Assembly (NCBI GenBank): GCA_003439945.1
Contig: QVRM01000484.1
Span: 992,001 to 1,056,000 of the forward strand
Direction: 5' to 3'
Source: Dermanyssus gallinae
Lineage: Eukaryota; Arthropoda; Arachnida; Mesostigmata; Dermanyssidae
Length of the DNA stretch: 64,000 bases
Shown: piece by piece, positions 11,330-21,088 of the stretch
How positions within the stretch are numbered: position 1 is the first letter of the stretch
How the letters are laid out: the number at the start of each line of letters is the position of its first letter
Program-made: the position numbers and the translations under genes
The notes under the pieces: generated by a model
Told to the model about the DNA's origin: nothing
The model's input: the letters and a program-made list of their open reading frames with translations, nothing else
Databases searched by the model: none

Positions 11330-12075
11330 AAAACCTTCGTTATAAAAGAGATGCAGAAACCTTTGACTTACACCAATACAACGAGGGGATTGAGAGGAAC
11401 TCGATACGCCGTATTCGGCAGAAGCGACTTCACGTGTTAGAGGAGTCGTGATTGGTGACGAAGTCGGGAAAAGCACGCATGCACGCCAGTGATCATCAAC
11501 GACATACGACATACCACCAGTGCAACGATGATAGCATGCGCCGCAGGTACAGGGAGATCTTCTTCTGCGCGAGCGCACTCAAAATTGACGACCAGTTGGC
11601 AATGTTAAACGCATTGCGGACGTTCAGCAGTACCAATAGCACGTAGTTTTGTGACCAGAATGGCCGCTGCTGTATGACTCGTTCCACGGCATGAATGGTG
11701 GAGCAGCCCCTGCTAAATCTGTATTGATTGTTTGAGAGAACGTTTCTCGCCTCCAGATCTTTATTTAGGCGATAAACAAGCACGTTTTCGACTAGTTTGC
11801 TCATCGCCTCGAGTAAGCATATGGGGCGGTGCGCTGACGAGCCGGGTGAGGCGTTCGCCTTCGGTTTGAGTACTAGGTGGGCACGTTTCCACCGGGCAGG
11901 AGAACGATCCTCTAGGAACAACGGTGACACTAGCTCTGCAAGAGGCCTAGAATCGTGCTGGCACTCGCACCACGTCCTGGTGGGACGCCGTCCTGGTCCG
12001 GGCTTTCTCCGGTGCTAACCGCTTCGCAGCTCCCATTATGTCCTCTATTGTTACTTCCGGGATCTGTTCGCGGTC
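11330..12075 (-). pseudogene. Decayed R1-like RT fragment
   Basis: On the minus strand the frame at 11496-11930 reads WKRAHLVLKPKANA, HRPICLLEAMSKLVENVLVY, NQYRFSRGCSTIHAV, VLLVLLNVRNAFNIANW and ISLYLRRMLSS. Each aligns in order with ORF2 of the full element at 42079-47117 (RPICLIDAMGKLLENVI, LLDVKNAFNTMNW, FSLYLRRMISS). Upstream, near 12030-12070, PEVTIEDIMGAAKRLA matches its PEVTLEEVEQARNRLA, which extends the copy beyond the open frame. The catalytic aspartate of LDVKNAFN is replaced (LNVRNAFN). Below about 11500 the homology fades through stops toward the PQGS region. The copy is truncated at both ends and dead. Confidence 0.8.
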
Positions 12076-14539
12076 AACGGAGATCAAATGAAGCTAGGCC
12101 AGGGATAACTGGATATCTATTTTATATGTAACGAGACATCTCTGTGTGGCGCAATACAGTTGTGGCTTTACAAAGGTCCGGATATTCGACCAAGGGTCGG
12201 CCGATAGCAAGTGGCTGGGCAAAAATAGAGAATGATGGAACGGCATGCATAATATTAAAGCGTACATGTTGTTGTGTAGTCCGTATCCAAGTTATACGGT
12301 AAAGGATTGACTTGAAAAGACACCCACTTAATTTTGTAAAGACACTTTGTTAATAGTAAAAAGTACCTCTAGTGAAAAACCTCACTGTTCTCTAACAGTT
12401 TTGTATCGGATGCTGACAAGTATGCAATACTATATTTCTTCCAGCCCTAGTCGATCTTTGCTCAAAGTTAAAATTGGGCAAGCTGTATAATCTAGTAATT
12501 ATATCCGGTGCCTCTTTGTGAACTGTGGGTTTTAGACCAAACTACCACGGCTTGACTAGTGGAAAGACGTGTTGTTAACCAAAGGCTTAATCAATACCGC
12601 AGGCCACTACAATAAACAGTATACACTCTAAATGCCTCTAGAATCTCTACCTAGTCACAGAAGAAGACACAGTAACTAGGTTTACGCTAAGGACAATTCT
12701 AATCAGCCATTCCACAAGATAAATATAATTGAATAAAATCACGATAGCTGCTCTTTATGAGCAACGTTGCGCGACAATAACTAATCCTAGATTATATATT
12801 GGTACGCCGAAGCAATATCACAGCGTTCAGCTTGAGTTATAACCATGTAAGAGTCAGAACGTAACATCTGAGGCATGCGAGCTTAGGGTAAATGCGTTGG
12901 CAGACTTGGAATGCATGTATCCGTAACCTACGTCTTGGCGTCGCGTGAGAAGATGCGGATTCCCTCCGCGTCGATGGATGGGAACGGTGGGTTAAGGTTA
13001 AAGAAGCTGACATGAAAAATCGAATTATCCGATGAAGGTCTACGAGTTTCGACTTAGTGAGAGTCGACGAGAAGTTTGGCCGCACTAGTCCTAGCCAGAG
13101 GGTGAGTACACAGGCAAGCAGAACTCATTAGAGACTCACCACACTCAATAGGGACCATTGATTGACTCGGCGTCTCGACTAGGTCCCGACGACTGAACTC
13201 TGGCCAGGTGGTTTGTGCGTTTTAGGGGAGGGAGCTCGTCGGAGAACGCGGAAGAGGAAGGTACAAGGTGTGCAAGGGCAAGTGTGTGAAAGCGAGAAAG
13301 AGGCTGCAAGGAGAGGATGAATGTGGAGACGCTAGTGGCGGAAAATGGACGAGTTCTAATGAGCCGGACGTCGGCCATACCCCTAGAGAGCGGCCCCGGC
13401 TAATAGTTAGCGAAACAAGATTATAGCAGTGCGCGCATAGCGTACGCCCGCATTTTCTACCAGAGCCGGCCGAGTCTGGCTCATCCTTAGCTAATTGTAT
13501 CCGCCAAGTAAGGAAAGAAGGAATCTTGCTCCATTCAGTCTTGTCCATTTGACCTCTACGAGCTCTTCACCAGCTACTATTATTAAAATTGTCAAATTGA
13601 CAGACAACTAGAATGTTGCTTTAGAATGTTTTGTATTTATTGTTTAAATTATTTCAATCAAATGTGCCAAAAATAGCTATATCACAAGAAAAAAAAATCA
13701 TTTTAAGACAAATACGTAGTTGGCCTCCATGTGACTTGGAATGTATCCGATCAACTTACTCTGCTGGAACCACATTCTTAAGCAAAAACTGTCTAAAACA
13801 TCAGGCGTGTGGTACGTTTCTCAATTTATAGTAACTTCTCGTGAATTTCATAAGGACCTATGAGGTAGTTTTTTTAAACCACACATTTACGAGGAAGCGA
13901 ACCTTGCGAGGGGGTCATATCCAGGTTCTCGTTGGCATACTAATAAGCGTTGTGTACATTGAACCTACCCTCTTGAATAAACGAAACTTTATCTGTGACA
14001 CAAATGCAGATAACCCAGTCTGAGTTTATTTTTGTACGAACACACTCTTTTTGTAGCTCGGGTGTAGCGTTTTAAACGAAAATGAAGTGCACGCACCTCT
14101 GTCCACGATTTAGGAGATCGATGCGTTTATCGATGGTCTTAGCAATAGCTAAGGGGATCAACTCTGCATTTATGTGTATTATTGAACGCCTTTACGTACA
14201 TATAACCGGTCATATTGGCAAATAGTGTGGAACTCTGTACTAGCTATTTAAAGCCATGTCTAATACCTGCTAAAAAACTCCACTTGGCCTTTATAGTCCG
14301 GAAGTGCCCTGAATACATTTTTTAGTAATACCTTGGGTACGTGCTATTGGGCCTATATTTCTTAAGGTATAAGGTAGAATCAGCTTGAGCCTTCTTTTTT
14401 AGTTCGGCAAGTTGTGTCGTAATCCGAATCTGTTGGACAAGATGTATCTGCATTACAAGGACAAGATGTAATTGCATTTACCAGTCCTTACATTCGAGCA
14501 TTAGTTGCATTGCGTTCGTTGGGGAAAACTGCTTCCTTT
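12076..14539. other. No recognisable gene
   Basis: About 2.5 kb with no supported coding sequence, RNA gene or mobile element. The segment 12850-13550 is GC-richer, with short open frames of biased (Ser/Leu/His-rich) composition that look like chance. Confidence 0.5.
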
Positions 14540-15060
14540 CCGTCTTTCTATGCAGCTCCTGCGTTGCTTCAGTCTGCAGTCTTCTGCTCTAGAGCGGATG
14601 CCGCATGCGGACTCCACTGTCCAGAATCGCCCTTCCCCAGACTAGCGACGCATATAGATACAACCGAGTCCACTACGGAGGCTAGTAGTGTCCTGCTGCT
14701 CTCTCCTGCTTCTCCTACTTGAGGTGCAATTTTGCTTATGTTTTTGGCCAGCTCATTCAAAACATACTTTACGTGAGGCGTGAATGATACAGATATGTCT
14801 AGGAAATTGTTGTCGCCTCTTAAGGAGACAAACCCTTTAGCCACCATCATATGCGACGTTCCAGAGTACTGTCCGCCAAAACGGAGCCTTGTGGCACTTC
14901 CGCAGTTATCTTCTGGCTTCAATTTTAATTACAATCTAGCGTCCGTTTGCCTAGATAGACCGCTACTATATGGCTTGGGTATACCGATACACCTTTGGCA
15001 GTCAGTGCTTGTTGTACCACTTCCCATCTCATGAAGCTAAACGCATGCTTGACAATAAAC
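14540..15060 (-). pseudogene. Decayed R1-like RT fragment with internal deletion
   Basis: Minus-strand stretches in alternating frames align in order with ORF2 of the element at 42079-47117. FIVKHAFSFMRWEVVQQAL and SVYPSHIVAVYL (15040-14960) match LDVKNAFNTMNW...LYLRRMISSYL. ITAEVPQGSVL (near 14900) matches VTAGVPQGSIL. FTPHVKYVLNELAKNISKI and RTLLASVVDS (14790-14660) match GSAHVKYVAEKAQRVSLNL and RLLASVAES. The YADD segment between PQGS and the thumb is missing, so about 300 bp has been deleted. The RT active site is lost and there are many stops. Confidence 0.75.
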
Positions 15061-15426
15061 ATAACTACTTGTTGGCCTTCCCGCTTTCAACGAGCTTTTT
15101 GTCGTGATTTTCTGTTACAGGTCACAGTTTTTGCCAACTAGAGGAGATTGCTGGGAAGCTGGTACATTTGATAGACGGCTTGAAAAGGTTCCGGCATTTG
15201 GACCTCAGAGCGTGATTTACAATATGCTCTCAGTCGCCCACATTATGGACCGCCCCTTACAGAGACCATATAGGTGATCGGCGAATTATTAAACCTGATT
15301 TGAAAACATGTCATTGCAGTGTGGAGCGTAAATCGAACGTCAATATTTACTGCAGTTAGGTGCATGGCTGCAACTTGAGAAGGAATTTTTGTTATAGACA
15401 TAACGATGTTAAAATTGTAACCGCGG

Positions 15427-15430
<4 letters not shown>

Positions 15431-15499
<69 letters not shown>
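15431..15499. repeat. (AT)n microsatellite, 69 bp
   Basis: An uninterrupted AT dinucleotide run. Confidence 0.97.
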
Positions 15500-15502
<3 letters not shown>

Positions 15503-15914
15503 AATATTGTGATGCTTTATTAATCATTTATAATACGTTTGCACACTCGACAGTGCTCGCCTTAAATCAATTCTGAGACGACGCTCACGCAAATTGGCTC
15601 TGCACAAGGCTCAAGCCGATGGCATTAGTAGTACTTTCCTGCATCGTATCCCAGGTCAAGTCAAACAGTTATACAACATTTTTCATCCAAGACTTGTTTA
15701 ATATACAGACGTGTGCACATGGCTAAATTGTACGTGGGAGCCTGGGATGATGTTTGCATTTTTCGATTCACACAAATTGGTGCCTGAACTAATCGACGTA
15801 AAGAGAAACATATCAAAAACACGATTTGGATGTATGCTTCGATGCATGGACCCAACGCGTCACTACATGTATAGAAATTAGTTAGAATCACGTCCAAATC
15901 TAAACAATGAATCC

Positions 15915-15918
<4 letters not shown>

Positions 15919-15971
<53 letters not shown>
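15919..15971. repeat. (TA)n microsatellite, 53 bp
   Basis: An uninterrupted TA dinucleotide run. Confidence 0.97.
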
Positions 15972-15973
<2 letters not shown>

Positions 15974-17216
15974 TAAATGTTGCAAAATCTGCCAGATTTC
16001 CATGTGTTAACATTACCGATTAGCGTCACCCTTACATCACATATGTGTAGATCTGCATTTGATTCTTGTTCGACTGTTATTTAATGTTTGTCCAGTATTG
16101 GCCACTTCAAAGCTGTGCTTGCATTATCAACCCGCTGTTCTCTCTTTATTATACTTTTAAACGTAGTTATGGTATTGTGGCCCGAGTTTAATCTTAATCG
16201 ACAGCCCACAATATACAACACTGCTCCACTATAGATCACGGTAGGATAATGGCATGAATAAACGAGCAAACACTGAAGTGTCTGTAACTAGTGCAGCAGA
16301 AATAGCGATAAATGTTTTCTCAGAGAATCGCAAAGGCTTCTTAGTTATATGCTCAGTTGTACTCATAGTATCTGTCCTATTTTGTTACATATAAATCATT
16401 CTGGAAGTGGTATATCATAAGTTAATAATTGTCGTTTTTTTGCCATCAGCTCATAATTATTTATCTGCATTTTAAATAACTGGCAACAACACCACCACCA
16501 AGAGCGCAGCGACCAGCTACTACTGTAGAGCTCTAACACACGATTAGCAATTTAGTTATTAAGTCGACATTTTCTCTGAAATAGGGTAACACTGCTGCCC
16601 TAATTGAGAGTGTGTAGCCACGCCCTACTCCCGAGATGATTGGCTCGAGTAGAGGCTGCGTTTCACCAAGGTTCCGCCTAAGGAACTCTAAAGTGAACGG
16701 ATTGCTAAGAGCGCCGCGAGGGCTTGCTGGCAGACAATTCGTTCCGCTTTGGAGGCTTAGCCATATAGCCTCATAGCCTAATAAGACTGTTCCGCCCCTT
16801 ATAGATAGGATCGCTGTCGCTCAGAACAATGACTAAGAAACGCCGTATCCCATTATTTTTTTCTTCGTTCAGGAAGTAAGAGCAACGACGTTTTGCAATA
16901 TTGCGGTGTGTGCTTCGGCTCGAATTTGGCGATTGATAGTTTGCACCGTGTGCTTGTGCAATATAAATAGCATGTGTAGTCACGCAAGTTAGTAAGATAG
17001 TTAAATGCTTCGACTAGAAAGCACAATACACGCAAGGGCCGTAAAAAACATATGGCAAATTGTTGAATCCTGTGTCCTGCACCTCGACAGGTTTAACTGA
17101 GAAATGATATTGTCGCCGTATAAGGGAGAGTATTTATGATGCAACCAGACAATCAGAAGTCTAAAAAATATACTTATTTTCTCTCTAGACGAGGCTATTT
17201 GTAATCAACAGTTGAT

Positions 17217-17248
<32 letters not shown>

Positions 17249-17250
17249 TA
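17217..17250. repeat. (TA)n microsatellite
   Basis: A near-pure TA run with one CA step, 34 bp beyond the stop codon of the RLE-type element on the minus strand. It may be the decayed 3' tail of that element. Confidence 0.9.
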
Positions 17251-17539
17251 ATTACTTCACTACACAAGGGTTCGTCAGAAGCGTTACCAGTCGAGCTTGT
17301 CCTCGAGGCAGTCCCCCATTGCGTCCATTATTTCTCCCGCTTTGCCGCGCTGAGCCGTCAATGACAGCCGCTGAAGTACAAAGTCAAGACCTCTTGTCCC
17401 CCTTGTCGCCAGTTTGATTCGTTTGCCAATCTTATGGAGAAGTGACCACGCCTCGGAGCTGGGTTCCCCAACTGTCTCAAATACTAGCGGCACAAAAATA
17501 AACTTGTTAACGAGCTGGGCGTATTTGTTAACCTTTAGA

Positions 17540-17550
17540 CGTTCAGCCTT
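17540..17550. repeat. Target-site duplication, left copy (11 bp)
   Basis: CGTTCAGCCTT, repeated exactly at 17701-17711. With one mismatch it extends to 14 bp. Confidence 0.92.
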
Positions 17551-17700
17551 CTTCGATGTAATGCCAAAGTAATACCGAGCCTGGGGGGGTGGGGAGGAAT
17601 CCGGGTTTAGTGGGTTTGCGAGTCTCACATTAGTCACGCAGGCTGCTAGTAGCGCATGTGCATCATGCATTCCCAAAACCTCCCAGAACAAAAAAAAAGT
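17551..17700 (+). mobile_element. Young 5'-truncated 3' end of the R1-like element, with poly(A)
   Basis: This 150-bp insertion aligns from 17552 to 17698 with 46970-47117, the 3' untranslated end and poly(A) of the R1-like element. By eye there are about four substitutions in 147 positions. It ends in nine As followed by GT and is bracketed by an 11-bp direct repeat. It landed in, and opposite to, the RLE-type element. Severe 5' truncation plus poly(A) plus target-site duplication is the signature of target-primed reverse transcription. The low divergence shows that a closely related source element was active recently. Confidence 0.93.
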
Positions 17701-17711
17701 CGTTCAGCCTT
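17701..17711. repeat. Target-site duplication, right copy (11 bp)
   Basis: An exact repeat of 17540-17550. The interrupted retroelement resumes here. Confidence 0.92.
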
Positions 17712-17795
17712 GCGTACCACGAAGCCAGTGGCTGATGCATTAGCCTCCAGGTTCGAGAGGGTAAGGGTGTCGGTAATCGTCGCATATTTATATCT

Positions 17796-18194
17796 ATATA
17801 TGGCATGTATTTTTCATATGCACATCCTTGCTGCTTTATGTGCTGGAAACTCGTATTTTTGTTGTATTACGCAGGTATTTTTGGCTGTTTAGCCTCACAT
17901 CAACCCAATGAAGAACTTGCTATGCCCACTAATTGTCTCAACATTGCAAACGAATAGTAACTTGTAACCAAATGAACAGTACGCATGATAGTAATGATAA
18001 TAATGCATAGGGAGCAGGGACTACATGATGCACGTGTTGCATACGAGTATAATTAACTCTTAATAATTATCATTTAGGTCCACCGTATATATGATATGCA
18101 TTTTTTTATTTGCCCTATGATTTCTACAAACCTTCCTGACTGGCTCTATATATATACACAGGTAAGCAAGCAGTTAAACATGAAGGTGTGTCTG
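17796..18194. other. No recognisable gene
   Basis: AT-rich DNA with short imperfect TA runs. Nothing is supported. Confidence 0.5.
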
Positions 18195-18375
18195 CATACA
18201 CCACCATTAGCCAAGATTTAACGTCCACGGGACTGCTTTTCGCATGGTTTCATAGACGGAACGCCCCCATAAATACAAATGTGTAACGGTGGGGCTCGAG
18301 CCCGCGCACCTATGTGTCTTACTCCGGTCGCGAGGCGCAGGCGAATGCACCACGCCACGCCACCGGGATCGACAC
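18195..18375 (-). mobile_element. tRNA-derived SINE copy, minus strand
   Basis: Read on the minus strand, this begins CCGGTGGCGTGG, has the box-A-like TGGCGTGGTGC (with an extra GGCGT in this copy), then GCATTCGCCTGCGCCTCG, and a box-B-like GGGCTCGAGCCCCACCG. The first and last bases of the tRNA-like part can pair (CGGTGG with CCACCG). The body (CCGTCTATGAAACCATGCGA..., CCCGTGGACGTTAAAT) aligns with the copy at 41740-41915. The copies share sequence beyond the tRNA-like head, so this is a SINE family and not an isolated tRNA pseudogene. Confidence 0.8.
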
Positions 18376-18399
18376 TCTCAACTATCTACTATGCCAACA

Positions 18400-19740
18400 G
18401 ATTCGTCCCGAGCGTTTAAAAATGGTCGCCATTACCTGAATACAACGAACATATAAACATTTCATTTTCGCTTTCATTGGTATTGCGTCTGCTGTTGGGA
18501 CTGCTCATTTCGGCGTCAAAACGTCGACGGATCGCGACGTCGTCGTCGACATCCCCGCCGTTACCTACAGAGCCCCGAGAGCCTTTACATCGTGTCTCAT
18601 CTTTCCCACCGCGTCCGACGAACAATGGCGGGCCGCCGAGCGGACGGATTTGACTCGGGTACTTCGACTCAATCGAGCTCTGCGCCAACTGCAGTTAAAT
18701 TCGCTGCGCGAAGCTCTGATGATCTCGAATCGAGCCGTTGTCGCCTACATCACTTCGTTGCTTACGCGCCCACCCTCCGCCCGCTGTCGGCGCCGAGCGT
18801 GCCGTTTTTAAGGCCGAAAGATGTACGCAAGGCGCGCCACCGTGGCATAGCACGAGACTGTTCCCCTTCGAACCTCGAACGTGCGTCGGGGCTACGGAAA
18901 TTTCTCCTTTCGTTCTTCCTTGCTTCCTTCGTTCTTTCTCTGCCTTTGTTCCTGAACGTGTCTTTGTCACAACGCCTCCTCGTCCTACTGTACCCCTCTA
19001 CTCTACTTTCCTCTTTATTTTAGAGGGTCCTAATGTCTGGGGCTACCTCATTCCAGCTCTGTTCGCTCAGCAGAGATGGGGTAACCCCTAACAGTCGACC
19101 AACCAGGCCCCCAACCAGCCAGCAGACTTTCACCTCATTTCCGCTCGTTTCGCGCACACTTACTCGTTCGCATACGTGCGTATACGCATTCACGCTAGCT
19201 AGTAGACAAACGCATGTATGTGCGCTGTGTGGGGCGAGGTCCGCCTGCTGGGGCAGATGGGTTGAGAGGAATGGGCTAAATGAGAGGCTTGATTGGGGAA
19301 GGGGTCCTGTTTTGGGCATTAAACCGTCGTCGGGTCGGCAGCGGCCGAAAGGTATAGAGTAGGATAATGGTCGTAGTGATGATAGTGGTGGGAGTAGTGT
19401 CGGAGCTCTCACGCTCTGCTGGCTTCGCCGTAGTCGTTGGGATAAAAACAGCACGACCGGTCTCTGCGTGTGTCCTCGGCGGATGCTGTTTGCGAGCGAA
19501 AATATTCCCCTCTGCGGCGTTTCTTGGCTTCGCGTTCTGCACTTTCTTCCTAGGCGACATAGCAGCAGCAACGGCAGCCGTAGAAGTATGAACCCCCGTG
19601 TTCTACCCGTGTTCTCGTAGCGTACGTGTCACAACAGCCGACGACAAAGTCAGACCCACAGCCGCCGCAATGTCCTCGCACGTGTAATCGCAGCCGCATT
19701 CGCCTGCAACACACAATGACGACCACGCAGTATGCGTCCT
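18400..19740. other. GC-richer patch, possible promoter or first exon; no proven gene
   Basis: This 1.3-kb patch is richer in GC and CpG than its surroundings and has open frames on both strands. One minus-strand frame (19276-19560) starts with ATG and reads MSPRKKVQNAKPRNAAEGNI, a basic, non-repetitive start that then turns into Thr-rich low complexity. Another (18416-18688, minus) starts MAQSSIESKYPSQIRPLGG. Neither resembles a family I know. A CpG-island-like promoter or 5' exon of a host gene is possible, but without transcripts it is a guess. Confidence 0.25.
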
Positions 19741-19765
19741 GCCTTCTCCACTCAGTTAGGCAGAC

Positions 19766-19788
19766 TATATATATATATATATATATAT
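19766..19788. repeat. (TA)n microsatellite
   Basis: A pure TA run. Confidence 0.9.
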
Positions 19789-21044
19789 GTACAAATGATT
19801 AAGGGGCATTGTATAATGCATTTATTGTAAATAAACTCACCGCTTGTCAGGTACCAGGAATAAACACACGATAACATTTGTTGATAATATGTTGTTAACA
19901 AATTGTTACTGTAACTAGAGTATTTGCATATATCCAACATACTAATGAGTCAACTGAGTTTTAGAACTAGTATGATGAAAATACTCTTAGGATATAAATG
20001 ACAAATTGTACTGTTAACGACGTCCAGTCTTACTAGACGCACACGCTTATTTGCACCGTCTCTGGATGACTTGTTGCAGGTGTACTCCGATAACTCCTGC
20101 TCTCGCGTCAAACTTAGTTATTTTACCGTGTGTAAAATGTAGTAGGATTCTCCGGCACAAAATATGGTTTCACCAACAATGATAGCTCAAACAATTACTT
20201 GTTTAGAAAAAAAATATGAATAAGCTCTAACTATTTACGACACAAGCCAGAACGTGTGCGAACGTATCGCAATGACGCGATTCAATCGCTTTTGAAGTGG
20301 AGTATCCTAATGTAACAGATCAACCACGGATAAGCCAGTCTTATCTCTCACAGCAGATTGTCTGTGCTATGCGCCTCAAAAACTCAAAGAACATCCCTTT
20401 CTTAGAAACTTGATCCGGCAATTTGTTTGCTCTGTCTATTATCCGAGTAATTTGATATAGGAAATATGGCCGGACTTTCAGACTAACTCGATACATTATG
20501 TGCATATAAATAACCGTTTCTTGAATATATTAAAGCTGTCAGTATAATAATTGTGTGCATTTTAACCAAGTAAAACGAATTAACGTGCATAGTGCACCGT
20601 TATACTCAGCAAATAGTTAATCTTCATGTAGGTAAACGTGTTCCGAGATAGAAAAATTATATATAGAAATAGATAGCTAAACGCACAAGTTGCTTTATAA
20701 GCTCCTTATTTTTATTTTAATACGGAATATAGCAAATAGGCAAACTAATGGAATATGACAGCCGATTACGATCGACGTTTCGACTAGAACGCAGCATATA
20801 CGGCCGGCAATAACCAAAACAAGTGCTTCCCAAGCAATAACACTGCTGCTAATAGCGCGTCGGTAGCAGTCGAATTCGCATCTATTCGTTGTGGTAGGTT
20901 CCTCTATATATGGACTCTCTCTAATAACATGTTCTTGATGAAGGTTTAACCGACAGTTAGAATTAGTAGTGCTATCTTTATTGATGGTTGTTATTACTAG
21001 TATATTTTTTTCGTTCACAGTAACTGCTGACGAGGGATTTTAAC

Positions 21045-21045
<1 letters not shown>

Positions 21046-21085
<40 letters not shown>
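21046..21085. repeat. (TA)n microsatellite, 40 bp
   Basis: A pure TA run. Confidence 0.95.

Positions 21086-21088
<3 letters not shown>

Larger units (their letters stand above)
15061..17283. other. No recognisable gene; two long (AT)n tracts
   Basis: Apart from the microsatellites at 15431-15499 and 15919-15971, no feature is recognisable. Open frames here translate into Tyr-Ile repeats from the (AT)n tracts and are artefacts. Confidence 0.5.
17284..17795 (-). pseudogene. C-terminal end of an RLE-type retrotransposon, interrupted by a nested insertion
   Basis: The minus strand encodes, from 17795 downward, ATITDTLTLSNLEANASA...RKAER. It is then interrupted by the insertion at 17551-17700 and resumes as KAERLKVNKYAQLVNKFIF, ..FVLQRLSLTAQRGKA.. 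and CLEDKLDW with a TAA stop at 17284-17286. The same peptide order without interruption is found on the plus strand at 60536-61115, which fixes the reconstruction. In R2/CRE-like elements this region is the C-terminal restriction-like endonuclease (RLE) tail. The part downstream of the insertion is open to the stop. The sequence upstream of the ATITD motif is not recognisable, so this is a 5'-truncated copy. Confidence 0.75.

Noticed and set aside
15243..16029. Minus-strand ORFs with Tyr-Ile repeats
   Set aside because: They are translations of (AT)n microsatellites. The same pattern occurs at 2530, 33414, 35323, 54587 and 57660.
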